A stretch of DNA of 64,000 nucleotides from JAFGXF01 sp963732595 (GCA_963732595.1 CAVSZZ010000001.1:62001-126000); one strand, 5' to 3'. Shown: positions 1 through 8,401, counted from the stretch's first letter. Numbers and translations: made by a program. Notes: a model not told the origin generated them from the sequence alone.

Positions 1-369
1 CCGCACCGGGATCAAAGGATCGGAATTGGAACTGCGGGTTTGATACGTTTTGCCTTCCGCTGCATGTTTTAGCAGGGCAGCTTTCATTTGCTCGATCAGC
101 AGTGGGATGGCCATTGCCACGGGAGTCATTTCCAGGCGATCGAACCCTTGCGGAACTTTTATGGCCACGAGTTCACTATTACGGGTAAATACCTCAAGGA
201 CCTGTTCGAGGGTTGGCAGCGGATATTCCTTGCCGTCGATCCCGAGCACCCCATTGCCATTTGACTTGGGAAGATACGCCAGGACGCCGGTCCGTTTCAA
301 CGTGGAAACACAACGTGTGTATTCCTTTTTAACAGAAAACTTGGATGCGATCGTTGCGCTTGCGACCAT
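1..369 (-). CDS. Hypothetical protein, N-terminal part (runs off the left edge)
   Basis: An open reading frame starts with ATG at 369 on the minus strand and stays open to base 1, giving 123 residues with no stop. The product begins MVASATIASKF and is soluble, with a mixed hydrophilic and hydrophobic composition, no signal peptide and no membrane segment. A segment around residues 45-50 (GVLGIDGKEYPLP) looks like a short beta hairpin. I do not recognise the family. The plus-strand frame over the same bases has the low-complexity Ser/Arg look of a shadow. It is divergent from the gene at 488, with about 118 bases between the two starts, so the promoters of both probably lie in 370-487. Confidence 0.55.
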   Translation of the reverse strand, partial: MVASATIASKFSVKKEYTRCVSTLKRTGVLAYLPKSNGNGVLGIDGKEYPLPTLEQVLEVFTRNSELVAIKVPQGFDRLEMTPVAMAIPLLIEQMKAALLKHAAEGKTYQTRSSNSDPLIPVR

Positions 370-487
370 ACCTTATCATACCACCCGCGCTCGCTTTTTC
401 CCGTATCGTAAAATAGACGTCTCTCCCTGGTTGCACTTTCAAAGTTTTCATTATAGAATCAACTATCATGTCCGGGAGAGGAAAATC

Positions 488-1024
488 ATGAATGCAATAC
501 TTGACTTCATCAGGAACAATCCGGTGGACGTCGTGGCAACCTTCATCGCCTTCCTGGCGCTCATCCTGACCATCTGGGAAGGCCTGGAAAACCGGCGCAA
601 CAACCGCCTGTCGACCCAGCCGATCCTCAGCATCCTCGAAAAATGGGATGAGACCGGCTACCTCTATAAACTGCTTCTTTCGAATGACGGGTTCGGGCCA
701 GCCATCATCGATAACATCGTCTACAATTTCGCCTCAACGGTTTATCGGGAGGAGGAGATCCAGAAGCTGATGGATACCCTGATCGTCAACAAGGACCTGG
801 TCAAGGGCAGCTGGGGTTATCTCTATCGCGGCGCCTCGATCCTGCCGAACCGGGAGCAGGATCTGATCGGATTTGAATATCTCAAAAAGCCCAACCGGCT
901 GGTTGACGTCGAAAAGACCGAGATCGGTGACACCGTGACCAATATCGGCCTGGTGACGATCGAAGTGACCTACAGGTCCATCTTCAACAAGCGATTCGTG
1001 AAGAAGGTGACATTGGGCCGGTAA
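488..1024 (+). CDS. Hypothetical membrane-anchored protein
   Basis: This 178-residue protein starts at ATG 488, chosen because a good ribosome binding site (GGGAGAGG) lies about 9 bases upstream; the frame is open further upstream but that part overlaps the divergent gene and looks non-coding. Residues about 12-32 form one hydrophobic helix (VDVVATFIAFLALILTIWEG), followed by a basic stretch (ENRRNNR), so an N-out, C-in anchor with a cytoplasmic domain is likely. The rest is a soluble domain ending in basic residues. No catalytic motif is visible and I do not recognise the family; similar small proteins with one N-terminal helix and a beta-rich domain are common and uncharacterised. Confidence 0.7.
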   Translation: MNAILDFIRNNPVDVVATFIAFLALILTIWEGLENRRNNRLSTQPILSILEKWDETGYLYKLLLSNDGFGPAIIDNIVYNFASTVYREEEIQKLMDTLIVNKDLVKGSWGYLYRGASILPNREQDLIGFEYLKKPNRLVDVEKTEIGDTVTNIGLVTIEVTYRSIFNKRFVKKVTLGR

Positions 1025-1310
1025 TTCATAACGGCGAGTCGTTGCGGGAGACAAATCATCCGGTATTGCCGGTTCTTCTCGCTGCGAAGGCACAGGCATC
1101 CCCCTCCACCTTACAATAAATGGTCCCCAAACCTTTCAGAGTTGTAAGGTCATTTTTGCCTATCCATGGTTATAATATAGACAATCTAGTGGGTATTGTT
1201 TCCGTGTTTTAGCAGCTTTACATCACAGACAATTAATAAGGGGATCATTGATTCGTCATGTTTCAAGCCTATTCAAGTCCATTAATAGAAAGTAACCAAG
1301 GGAGGTAAGC

Positions 1311-1832
1311 ATGCGCGCACCTAACCGTGTCACAGGTCTGGCTTTACGGGATGGCAAGGTTTTACTCATCCATCGTTTTCGCAATGAGAGTGATTTCTGG
1401 GTGTTCCCAGGCGGATCGGTCGAGGATGGGGATGATCCCGACCAGACGATCCGGCGGATTATGCAGGTCACGACCGGCTTAAGGCTGACATCCTGCCTGC
1501 GCTTGTTCGATGAATACGATGAACATGCCTTCACCTGGTACTACTACGCCTGCGATTTGGAAGCGGGCGATCCGCTGCTGGGTGGGCCGGATGCGGAATC
1601 TCAAACGCCGAGCAATCGATTCGTGTTCGAATGGGTCGACCCGGGTCAGATCGCCAGCCTTAATGTGTATCCGCTGCCGGATCGCTTGCTCGAAGTCATC
1701 CGAACCAATACCGGTTCCGTGGGCGGTATGTCCTATTCGGAAAGCCGCGTGGTGCCGGTTGCTGATAGTGATCTGGAATTGATGAACCAGAGCCGGTTGA
1801 TGCCGTTAATGAAAAACGTGTGGAGTCAGTGA
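1311..1832 (+). CDS. Nudix-fold protein with degenerate Nudix box
   Basis: The 173-residue product has the layout of a small Nudix hydrolase: a first beta strand (VTGLALRDGKVLLIHR), the FPGG turn at residues 32-35, then the Nudix box region at 34-57. The canonical box is GX5EX7REUXEEXGU. Here the early Glu is kept (GGSVEDG), but the REUXEE core that binds the metal reads RIMQVT, so all three Glu positions are lost while the final TGL is kept. By family knowledge this should abolish pyrophosphohydrolase activity, so a binding or regulatory role, or another substrate mode, is more likely. A strong ribosome binding site (GGGAGGT) precedes the ATG. After the stop, an imperfect hairpin around 1823-1858 could act as a terminator. 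Confidence 0.75.
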   Translation: MRAPNRVTGLALRDGKVLLIHRFRNESDFWVFPGGSVEDGDDPDQTIRRIMQVTTGLRLTSCLRLFDEYDEHAFTWYYYACDLEAGDPLLGGPDAESQTPSNRFVFEWVDPGQIASLNVYPLPDRLLEVIRTNTGSVGGMSYSESRVVPVADSDLELMNQSRLMPLMKNVWSQ

Positions 1833-1900
1833 CCGCCACAGCTTAGTGGCTCTGACTCCCGGTCTTCTTCTCCTTTTATCGATTGTGAACATGGGGGGAT

Positions 1901-1932
1901 ACCGCCCTGGATAACCGAGCATCCAGGGCGGT
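1901..1932. terminator. Perfect 12-bp hairpin downstream of the Nudix gene
   Basis: The arms ACCGCCCTGGAT and ATCCAGGGCGGT are perfectly complementary around an 8-base loop. There is no T-run on either side, so it may be a factor-dependent terminator, an mRNA-stabilising hairpin or part of a mobile palindrome. Confidence 0.45.
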
Positions 1933-1950
1933 AAACATTTCAGGGAGCCC

Positions 1951-2180
1951 GTAGGGTGCGCCTGCACTCCGAAGGGGTGTGACTAGGGCTATCGATCATT
2001 CTGATCGTCCATCCCAATCGCTCTTTAAACCCACGCCAGGAAATGAATACTCTCCCTTCCAGACTAGGGGCAACTTGTCAATGGGATCCATTGAAGGTGC
2101 GTCTTCGCAGCCAGATCTGTTAAACCGACCCATTTTCAATCGGTGGCAATTGAAGGAGACTCCCAAGACGCACACCCTAC
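1951..2180. repeat. Family 1 dispersed repeat (GTAGGGTGCG ... CGCACACCCTAC)
   Basis: This gene-free stretch opens with GTAGGGTGCG and closes with CGCACACCCTAC, inverted ends of the same repeat. The first inner segment (CCTGCACTCCGAAGGGGTGTGA) recurs at 3249 and in variant form at 5540. A weak reading frame through it has no coding character. The right end overlaps the last bases of the ASCH gene on the minus strand, so the repeat abuts its stop codon. Confidence 0.65.
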
Positions 2181-2557
2181 TTCACCAATTCAAAATGCGT
2201 GGCCATCAATTGAAAATCCGGGGTCAAGTCATACTCTGGCCAACAATGCCTATGCGCATCCTGGAAGTGCTCGACGCTGCGGCAGGCTTCGCCCCGCCAC
2301 AATTTCTCGGGGATATCCCCAAAGGAGAACCTGGTAGACCTCCGTGATGCGGATCAGGCAGCGCAACTTGCCCTTGAGGTCGTACACATCCACCAGGTCG
2401 CCCACCTGCCAGCCGCCGTCGTCATACTCCCCGTCGGCAGGTCGTACTCGTCGGCCTTGCAGACCGTGGCGGTCTTCTCCCCGCGCAGGATCTCCAGCAC
2501 CAGGCTGTCGTCGTTTTCGTCCTCCCCCCAGAATTGCATGCGCTTGCGGCGGTTCAT
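2177..2557 (-). CDS. ASCH-domain protein, interrupted by two frameshifts
   Basis: Read across two indels this is one ASCH-domain (ASC-1 homology) protein of about 126 residues. The N-terminus (MNRRKRMQFWGED) leads to the typical LRGEKTATV motif. A frame change near 2430-2445 joins this to a segment reading WQVGDLVDVYDLKGKLRC and ITEVYQV, and a second change near 2315 leads to FGDIPEKLWRGEACRSVEHF and the conserved C-terminal DLTPDFQLMATHFELV, ending with TAG at 2177. ASCH domains are beta-barrel folds related to PUA; several members hydrolyse N4-acylcytidines or bind RNA. Its ATG overlaps the TGA of the upstream VOC gene, so the two form an operon. As written the gene could not yield a full product; sequencing error and true decay are both possible. 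Confidence 0.7.
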
Positions 2558-2961
2558 TCTTTACCCCCACGATTCCAGGAGCCGATCTCGATCAGGTTGG
2601 CCTCCGGGTCGGCGATCATGGCGGAGTGCATGCCCCAAGGTTCGTCGCGCGGTGCATAGATGGCACGCGCGCCTGCCTTGACAACCCGTTCGAATTCCCG
2701 GTCGGCCTCCACGGAGGTGGGCAGATCGATCGCCAGTTCGAAGGTGCCGTTGATCCCATCCGGATACGCCGGATCCTGGCCCAGGATTTTGGGCAATTGG
2801 GCACGTTCGAACATGGAAAAGCGCACGCCTTCATTCGTGAATTCCGCATAAGGTCCCTGTCCGTCCCAGTTGATCTCAAAACCCATCACGTCCCGGTAGA
2901 AGGTCACCATTTTCTGGATGTCTTTTACAAAAATGCCGATCATGTCGATGCGGGTGCTCAT
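2554..2961 (-). CDS. VOC-family (glyoxalase/bleomycin resistance-like) protein
   Basis: The 135-residue product starts MSTRIDMIGIFVKD and shows the vicinal oxygen chelate pattern: a first beta-alpha-beta module with FYRDVMGFEINWD, a central FELAIDLP strand, and the C-terminal module ending PEANLIEIGSW with the metal-ligand type Glu. These enzymes are small metal-dependent dimers (glyoxalases, dioxygenases, resistance proteins); the sequence does not tell the substrate. ATG 2961 is preferred over an upstream in-frame ATG at 3003 because AAGGAG lies correctly placed before it. The stop TGA overlaps the ATG of the downstream ASCH gene, so the pair is co-transcribed. Confidence 0.8.
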   Translation of the reverse strand: MSTRIDMIGIFVKDIQKMVTFYRDVMGFEINWDGQGPYAEFTNEGVRFSMFERAQLPKILGQDPAYPDGINGTFELAIDLPTSVEADREFERVVKAGARAIYAPRDEPWGMHSAMIADPEANLIEIGSWNRGGKE

Positions 2962-3016
2962 AAGGATTAACTCCTTTGCAGATTTATCTCGATGATACCG
3001 CATTTAACCAACTGTC

Positions 3017-3053
3017 ATTGCCACGGTGGTCGCAAAGCGACCACCGTGGCAAT
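3017..3053. repeat. Family 2-like hairpin, 17-bp perfect arms
   Basis: ATTGCCACGGTGGTCGC and its exact reverse complement flank a 3-base loop (AAA). It carries the ATTGCCACG core of the family 2 repeats seen at 20.3 kb and 42 kb. It lies 55 bases upstream of the VOC start codon, so it could also affect that transcript. Confidence 0.7.
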
Positions 3054-3094
3054 CTCGTTACATTAATAATATCAGGCGGTAGTATATTGACACG

Positions 3095-3244
3095 ATTTAC
3101 CGCAAAGATCGCCAAGTCCGCGAAGGATGGGTTGTAGGGTGCGGTCATAACACCCGGACTCAGGGTGCTCGCCGCACCAGTCTGAGAGAAGTGTATATGT
3201 ATTTACCGCAAAGATCGCCAAGTCCGCGAAGGATGGGTTGTAGG
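3095..3244. repeat. Two identical 44-bp direct repeats with family 1 sequence between
   Basis: The same 44 bases (starting ATTTACCGCAAAGATCGCC) occur at 3095-3138 and 3201-3244. The interval holds a family 1 element (GTAGGGTGCGG at 3134 to CCGCACC near 3173). The arrangement fits either insertion with duplication or recombination between copies. Confidence 0.75.
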
Positions 3245-3346
3245 ATGTGCCTGCACTCCGAAGGGGTGTGACCAGGGCTATCGGCAAACCCAAGGTGCGT
3301 ATCCATGCTGCCATCACAAGCTGTGACTGGCAATGCAAACGCACCA
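3240..3346. repeat. Family 1 dispersed repeat copy
   Basis: The element begins GTAGGATGTGCCTGCACTCC, contains the inner motif CGAAGGGGTGTGACCAGGGC shared with the copy at 1951, and closes with AAACGCACCATC. It overlaps the second 44-bp direct repeat at its left end and occupies most of the space before cutA. Confidence 0.6.
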
Positions 3347-3458
3347 TCTCGGGTTGGCTTCTCCACAAGCGTTTCTCATTTTTGTGGTTAATATTCCAGC
3401 CGGAGCGTATAATCGATAAAGTTACCCATCATCTCATGGAAATATTAAAGAGGAAGAT

Positions 3459-3782
3459 ATGTCTGATTCCCACCTGGTCGTGATGATCACCGCACCCTCC
3501 AAAGAGGTGGCAGCCGGCATCGCCCGCAGGCTGCTTGAAAAGAAACTGGCTGCCTGTGTGAACATCCTGCCGCCCATTCGTTCCCTGTATACCTGGGAAG
3601 GTAAAGTTCATGACGATGAAGAGACCTTGATGCTGGCCAAAACCCGTATGGAGTTGTTCGAGAGTGAGCTGGTTCCGGCTGTAAAGGAAATGCATCCCTA
3701 TGATGTCCCCGAGATCATCGCGCTGCCGATCCAAATGGGATCGAAGGATTATCTGGATTGGATCGACGAGGTGACCAAATGA
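3459..3782 (+). CDS. cutA: CutA1 divalent-cation tolerance protein
   Basis: The 107-residue product matches CutA1 in length and pattern: a ferredoxin-like start (HLVVMITAPS), the LLEKKLAACVNI motif with its conserved Cys, SLYTWEGKVHDDEE (family W-x-G-K-v-x-x-d-x-E), and the C-terminal HPYDVPEIIALPI. CutA1 forms a very stable cytoplasmic trimer linked to copper tolerance in enterobacteria, although the function in most bacteria is unclear. An AAGAGGAAG ribosome binding site precedes ATG 3459. It stands alone between a repeat and the DUF3795 gene, which follows on the same strand 62 bases later. Confidence 0.92.
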   Translation: MSDSHLVVMITAPSKEVAAGIARRLLEKKLAACVNILPPIRSLYTWEGKVHDDEETLMLAKTRMELFESELVPAVKEMHPYDVPEIIALPIQMGSKDYLDWIDEVTK

Positions 3783-3844
3783 GATCAAATATTATGATCT
3801 GCTAAAATGAGCCTGATTCACGTCCGTCGAAGGAAAGGACCCCA

Positions 3845-4147
3845 ATGGACACACACCTGATCGGCATGTGCGGCGCATATTGCGGCGTTTGCGAGTGGAA
3901 GGCCAAGACCAATTGTCCCGGCTGCCAGGCCGCCGGGAGCAAGGTCTTCTGGGGTGTTTGCCAAGTAGCCCGGTGTTCACTGGAGAAAGGGCTTCAGCAC
4001 TGCGGCTTCTGCCCGGAAGTCCCCTGCGCGACCCTCCAGCAGTATTTTGACAACCCTGAGCATGGGGATAATGGAGAACGTCTGGATAATTTGAAGGCAT
4101 GGGCGCAGGGGCAGCTTGTTTACAAGACACTTTCAACAACGAAGTGA
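3845..4147 (+). CDS. DUF3795 cysteine-rich small protein
   Basis: This 100-residue product has nine Cys residues in the DUF3795 layout: CGAYCGVCEW near residues 10-19, CPGC at 25-28, then CQVARCSLEKGLQHCGFCPEVPC in the middle. The family is common in anaerobic bacteria and archaea and is thought to bind metal or an iron-sulfur cluster; no reaction is established. A ribosome binding site (GAAGGAAAGG) lies 8 bases before the ATG. It follows cutA in the same direction and could share its transcript. The C-terminal 25 residues are polar and probably flexible. Confidence 0.85.
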   Translation: MDTHLIGMCGAYCGVCEWKAKTNCPGCQAAGSKVFWGVCQVARCSLEKGLQHCGFCPEVPCATLQQYFDNPEHGDNGERLDNLKAWAQGQLVYKTLSTTK

Positions 4148-4337
4148 AAGTCGAAAATAACAACGATGCCCTTCAGTGCTTCGCGACTGGTATATATTAC
4201 TTAAGCAAGTAAACGCTTGATTATGGTCAGCCCGACGTAAGCGCGGGAATTGTTTGAATCGCCTCTTGGTCATGGGAAGATATCACTCCTTTACCTAGAC
4301 TCGATTGAATCAGCCTTCCCATACAGAAAGGTAAACA

Positions 4338-5411
4338 ATGAAGTTACTAATTTACATCGTTGTGAGTTTAACAATCGTCCTTTCAATCCCAGCTTGTGGA
4401 AGCGCCTCCGGGCTTCCTGGGGCTGGAGAAACCCAATCCAGTCAATCACAGGCAATTCAAGACCAGGAAGATCAGACCCAGCAAACTCCGCCACCAACCG
4501 CAGAATCACAACAGGATTCACAAAACCCCTATTTCCAGATCGAGACCACGCTGCGATCCAATCCACCTTGCACGGCCAACAACGAGAATCGCAAGGATGC
4601 GATCCTGGATCTGGACGCCTACCTTAAGAACGACGATTCCAGCTTAAGCCGCGATATGAGAACACTTTACAGAAACATGATGGGTTATGTGGAATCCGAG
4701 ATCAGCGAGCCTGTGGCATCCGGGGTGCGCATCTGGTCGATGTATAATCACGGATTTATCGTTAAAACACCGAGCTCTGTCTTCGCCTTCGATTTGATCC
4801 CTGGCTATCCCTCGTGGCAATATCAGCTCCCGGATGCAATCCTCAAGCAGATCCAGGTCCTCTTTATTTCCCACAGACATGACGACCACAGTGATGCGAT
4901 GATCATCAATGCGATCACGGGTTTTGGTGGTCAAGTAATGATGCCTGTGGAAGACAGGTATTCTGACCAGAGTCTGGTTTATCTATCTGCCGATGAGGAG
5001 GTGACGCTGGCCGGTTTGCAAATCAAAGCGTATGAGGGATTGCATGCTGAAATTCCTGTCCGCATGTATGTCGTGACAACCCCCGAGGGGCTGACGATCA
5101 TGCACACGGGTGACAACCAGACATCTGAAACTTTACCCGATGCTGTGACGGTGGACATATTGCTCCTTAATGCCTGGGTGAACGAGAGCGGTTCTGCTTC
5201 ACCTGAGGATGGCATGCGCAACAGCATTAATACACTCACCCCAAGATTAACGATCCTGGGGCACATTCAGGAGCTGGGTCACATTTATGACCCCTCCGAC
5301 AACAGGTCGCGTTTGTCATTTGATGCCCCCCTGGCCGTGGCTGATGGATTGTTGCTGGGTTACGTGAGTGTTCAGGTCTGGGGAGAGCACTGCGATTTCC
5401 CGCTTAAATAG
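4338..5411 (+). CDS. Lipoprotein with metallo-beta-lactamase-like fold
   Basis: The 357-residue protein has a lipoprotein signal (hydrophobic residues 3-18, then IPAC with the lipidated Cys at about 20), a Gln/Pro-rich spacer to about residue 65, and a C-terminal metallo-beta-lactamase domain. The metal motif HRHDDH sits near residues 178-183 (family HxHxDH), and MHTGDN near 255 supplies the downstream Asp ligand region. It should be an exported, membrane-tethered hydrolase of the UlaG/beta-lactamase superfamily 2 type, substrate unknown. A related lipoprotein lies at 48074-48925 on the other strand. ATG 4338 follows AGAAAGG. The 5' flank (4148-4337) shows no gene. Confidence 0.8.
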   Translation: MKLLIYIVVSLTIVLSIPACGSASGLPGAGETQSSQSQAIQDQEDQTQQTPPPTAESQQDSQNPYFQIETTLRSNPPCTANNENRKDAILDLDAYLKNDDSSLSRDMRTLYRNMMGYVESEISEPVASGVRIWSMYNHGFIVKTPSSVFAFDLIPGYPSWQYQLPDAILKQIQVLFISHRHDDHSDAMIINAITGFGGQVMMPVEDRYSDQSLVYLSADEEVTLAGLQIKAYEGLHAEIPVRMYVVTTPEGLTIMHTGDNQTSETLPDAVTVDILLLNAWVNESGSASPEDGMRNSINTLTPRLTILGHIQELGHIYDPSDNRSRLSFDAPLAVADGLLLGYVSVQVWGEHCDFPLK

Positions 5412-5853
5412 AACTACTGCTCGTGACATCAGAAACGCACCACGCCTCGGGTGCGCTACTTGCTTGTCATTGCGAGGACGTCCCTGTGGGACGTCCGTGG
5501 CAATCCATTAATTGGTATGAACCGATATTGTAGGGTGCGCCTTCACTCCGAAGGAGTGTGACCCGGACTCTCATTTATCCTTTGGACCGATCAATGCTGC
5601 CATCATAAATCTCGACCAGCAAAGGAAACGCACCATCCCATTATCGGGGCGTCAACAAGGGGAATTCATCTGATTAATGGATTGCCGCCCTTGAAAGAAC
5701 AATGGGCAGGCGTTTGCTCCACGCCAAGGGTGTCCAGCGGACTGGAGCAAGCTCGCAAATAGAGATCCCAGCCAGTATTTCTTCAGTCGCCATTCTTTGG
5801 ACCCTATGCTGCCATAAATTGTTAATATTTGTCCAATTATTAACTTCTATCCA
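5412..5853. other. Gene-free stretch with one family 2 half-element and one family 1 repeat
   Basis: No credible gene is visible. At 5465-5513 lies a family 2 half (TGTCATTGCGAGGACGTCC, hairpin, CGTGGCAATCC). At 5530-5637 lies a family 1 copy (TGTAGGGTGCGCC to AAACGCACCATCC). From about 5670 to 5760 a decayed inverted family 2 half (GGATTGCCGCCC) can be recognised. Confidence 0.6.
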
Positions 5854-6819
5854 TCATTTCTTGAAATATTTCTTACCGGATTGAACCAACCCCCGCACAT
5901 ATGACGCTCCCCGCCATATTCTTGATGCATGCACAAGCTTAAGCTCATTTCTCAATTCTTCAATCTCAGCCTCTCTCACTTCAAGGAGTTTACCTTTGAT
6001 TCCAGGACAATTAGGGGTAAAAGGAGAGGCAATCATGCCACAATGTCCGTCGAATCCAGTTTCAATAAAATTCCGAATATAAACACGTTGTTGATACTTA
6101 TCGAGCTTTGGAGGTTTCAGTGTCGCATGCAAATCAAACCAATGACCTTCAGGCGCCGATGAGGAGAAAGGATCTTCACAGAACCTAAAAAACAGGTAAC
6201 ACGCATTCTCAAATGATATCCACTCACCTTCTGCGTCATCCCCGAATGGGCCTGAGCCGCCAGTGAATGTGAATTCCTTGTTATGTGTCGAATCGATGAC
6301 TTTTTGTACCGGTACTCGCGCCTGATCCACTATCTTAAAACTTCTATATCCCGCAAGCATTAGATATTGCATTAATTGAATATCGGTAGTTTCAAAACTT
6401 ACATAAATCGGCTTTGTCTCCAGGTGTTGAAGTTCTTCTGCAAGAAGAACATCATAACCCTCAATATCCACTTTCAAGTAATCCGGAATCCCATAATCCT
6501 TAAACATTTTTTCAGAAGTGATGCAGGGCACTTTTATAATACGCGATTTTCCAGGGCCCCAATTAATTGCAGCTTCCTTATAAAAAGTACTCCACTCATC
6601 ATTATCTGTATGAATATAAAAGTCTATTGCTTTGCCAATCTCTTTTCCTATGCCTAGATTGAGAAGCTGTAACTTCCCAGAATTAATTGCCTCTAAGTAA
6701 TTTTTTGAACCTATCTCATATAAATTTGGATTTGCCTCAAATGCTGTTACCTGATAACCACGACTAAGATAATAACTGGTGTCTGTCCCATCAAAAAATC
6801 CTACATCAAACACATGCAT
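5854..6819 (-). CDS. FkbM-family methyltransferase
   Basis: The protein has the FkbM SAM-dependent methyltransferase layout: motif I HVFDVGFFDGTDT at the N-terminus, motif II VTAFEANPNLY, the SWSTFY-like segment (NDEWSTFYKEA), and the DYLKVDIEGYDVLL motif typical of the family. A second half of about 150 residues (EWISFENACYLFFRFCED onward) is unusual and ends in a coiled, charged tail (EAEIEELRNELK) with a basic C-terminus. FkbM enzymes often O-methylate sugars or polyketides, so a surface glycan role is plausible. ATG 6819 is preferred, with GGAG 8-10 bases upstream; an in-frame ATG at 6852 is possible. Base composition is clearly more AT-rich than hisS next to it, which suggests transfer. 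Confidence 0.78.
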   Translation of the reverse strand: MHVFDVGFFDGTDTSYYLSRGYQVTAFEANPNLYEIGSKNYLEAINSGKLQLLNLGIGKEIGKAIDFYIHTDNDEWSTFYKEAAINWGPGKSRIIKVPCITSEKMFKDYGIPDYLKVDIEGYDVLLAEELQHLETKPIYVSFETTDIQLMQYLMLAGYRSFKIVDQARVPVQKVIDSTHNKEFTFTGGSGPFGDDAEGEWISFENACYLFFRFCEDPFSSSAPEGHWFDLHATLKPPKLDKYQQRVYIRNFIETGFDGHCGMIASPFTPNCPGIKGKLLEVREAEIEELRNELKLVHASRIWRGASYVRGLVQSGKKYFKK

Positions 6820-6910
6820 GGTCTTTACTCCATTCTTCACATTTCTCCACATGTATTCTCTAATATTCCGGATAAGTAAAATGGCGGGGGTTACCCGCCA
6901 TAATTATTGG

Positions 6911-6983
6911 GGTGGCTGAAGGGGGTCGAACCCTCAACAACTTGATCCACAGTCAAGCACTCTGCCATTGAGCTACAGCCACC
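6911..6983 (-). tRNA. tRNA-His (GTG anticodon)
   Basis: On the minus strand a full cloverleaf folds: acceptor GGTGGCTG pairing with CAGCCACC as 8 base pairs, D arm from TAGCTCAATGG, anticodon stem CTTGA/TCAAG with loop CTGTGGA (anticodon GTG), and T arm GAGGGTTCGACCCCC. The extra G-1:C73 pair is the identity element of tRNA-His and is encoded in the DNA. CCA is not encoded. It lies 19 bases downstream of hisS on the same strand. Confidence 0.95.
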
Positions 6984-7002
6984 ATGAACGGCGCTTATTG
7001 TA

Positions 7003-8286
7003 TCATGAAGGTTTTTCGTCGACAAGCTGGTGCAGTATCTGCCCGGTCACGGCCGCGATTGGCAGGCTCATCTGCGTCCCGGCTGCCAGGTCCTTCAAGG
7101 TCACCTGCCCGGCCGCGGCCTCGTCCGGCCCGATGACGGTCGCGAAGCGCGCTCCCAGCCGGTCGGCATACTTGAACTGCTTGCCAAGCTTGTCGAATTC
7201 GGGATAGACCGCCACGCGCAGGCCTTCCCGGCGCATCCTGGCCGCCAGCTGGAACGAGACAGCCGTATTCTCCTGGTCGAACAGCGTCACCAGCACGTCT
7301 GCCTTGGAGCCCTCGAACTTGGGCAGCTTGCCGAGCGCTTCGAGCACGACCGTGATGACCATGTCACCCATGGCGAACCCGACCCCCGGCAGCGGGTCGC
7401 CCCCCACATCCGCCACCAGGTTGTCGTAATGCCCACCGCCCAGGATGGCGCGGAACTTCTTTTCGACATCGAAGCACTCGAACACTGTGCCGGTGTAATA
7501 ATCCAAACCGCGTACGATGTGCGGATCAAAAACCACATATTCTTTGACACCCAGCGCCTCGAGCACCGCGAAGACCCTCACCAGGTTCTCCGACTGCCGC
7601 CAGCCGTCCTGGTCGGCCAATAATGCCTTCAAGCCCTTCATTACATTAACATCCAGACCCAATTCCAGCCCGCTGGCTTCCCAGGCCTCGGCCGCCATCT
7701 TCTCACGCCGGTCGATCAGCTTGACCACTTCCCCCTTCTTTTCGGGGCTGATCCCCAGCGCCTTCATCTTCTCTTCCATGAACTTGCGGTCGTTCACCCG
7801 GACGGTGACTTCATCCGGCTTGAGCTCAACGCTCTTCAGGAACTCCACCACGATGGCGATCAATTCGGCATCCGCCTCGGGCGAGTTGACCCCGATCAGG
7901 TCGACATTCCACTGGTAGAACTCGCGTGCGCGGCCCTTCTGGGGTTTCTCGTAGCGCCAGAACGGACCCCACGACCACCAGCGCAACGGCATGCTCAACT
8001 GCCCCTGGCGCTGGGCCACCATGCGCGCCAGGCTGAGGGTCAGCTCCGGCCGCAGGGTGATCAGCTCACCACCCCGGTCGGGAAAGACGAAAGCCTGTTC
8101 CTTGACCAGTTCCTCCCCGGATTTGGCCGCATACAGCTCCAGCTTCTCCAGGAAAGGGCCATCCCATTCTTCATAACCAAAGTGGGTCGAGATACTGCGG
8201 GTCTTGTCGTACAGCCAGTTGTGATAGGCTTTATCCTCGGGGTAGAAATCCCGCGCACCTTTGACCGACTGGATGATCTGTTTCAT
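7003..8286 (-). CDS. hisS: Histidyl-tRNA synthetase
   Basis: This intact 427-residue protein charges tRNA-His. Class II motifs are visible: motif 1 region around GARDFYPED, motif 2 (FWRYEKPQKGRAREFYQWNVD), the histidine-specific HisA signature near LDYYTGTVFECFD, and motif 3 with GGGHYDNLV and GVGFAMG. The C-terminal anticodon-binding domain (DVLVTLFD onward) completes the family length. ATG 8286 has AGGAAGG 5-11 bases upstream and matches the normal N-terminus (MKQIIQSVKGARDF); the in-frame ATG at 8304 lacks this. Its substrate tRNA is encoded immediately downstream, probably in the same transcript. There is no frameshift, in contrast to the hydrogenase genes a kilobase away. Confidence 0.96.
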   Translation of the reverse strand: MKQIIQSVKGARDFYPEDKAYHNWLYDKTRSISTHFGYEEWDGPFLEKLELYAAKSGEELVKEQAFVFPDRGGELITLRPELTLSLARMVAQRQGQLSMPLRWWSWGPFWRYEKPQKGRAREFYQWNVDLIGVNSPEADAELIAIVVEFLKSVELKPDEVTVRVNDRKFMEEKMKALGISPEKKGEVVKLIDRREKMAAEAWEASGLELGLDVNVMKGLKALLADQDGWRQSENLVRVFAVLEALGVKEYVVFDPHIVRGLDYYTGTVFECFDVEKKFRAILGGGHYDNLVADVGGDPLPGVGFAMGDMVITVVLEALGKLPKFEGSKADVLVTLFDQENTAVSFQLAARMRREGLRVAVYPEFDKLGKQFKYADRLGARFATVIGPDEAAAGQVTLKDLAAGTQMSLPIAAVTGQILHQLVDEKPS

Positions 8287-8401
8287 GGCTGCCTTCCTGA
8301 GCAAATCTATTTATGACAGATAAAAATCCATTTTAACATAGACTGACACCGAAACCAGCGGTTTTCAGCTCACGGCACCCCTTATCGAAATCGTGATATA
8401 A

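Noticed and set aside
1979..2347. Plus-strand 122-codon frame
   Set aside because: It lies within the family 1 repeat and the tail of the ASCH gene and has no coding signature or ribosome binding site.
2344..2970. Plus-strand 208-codon open frame over the VOC and ASCH genes
   Set aside because: It is the shadow of the VOC and ASCH genes on the minus strand, which carry conserved motifs and ribosome binding sites.
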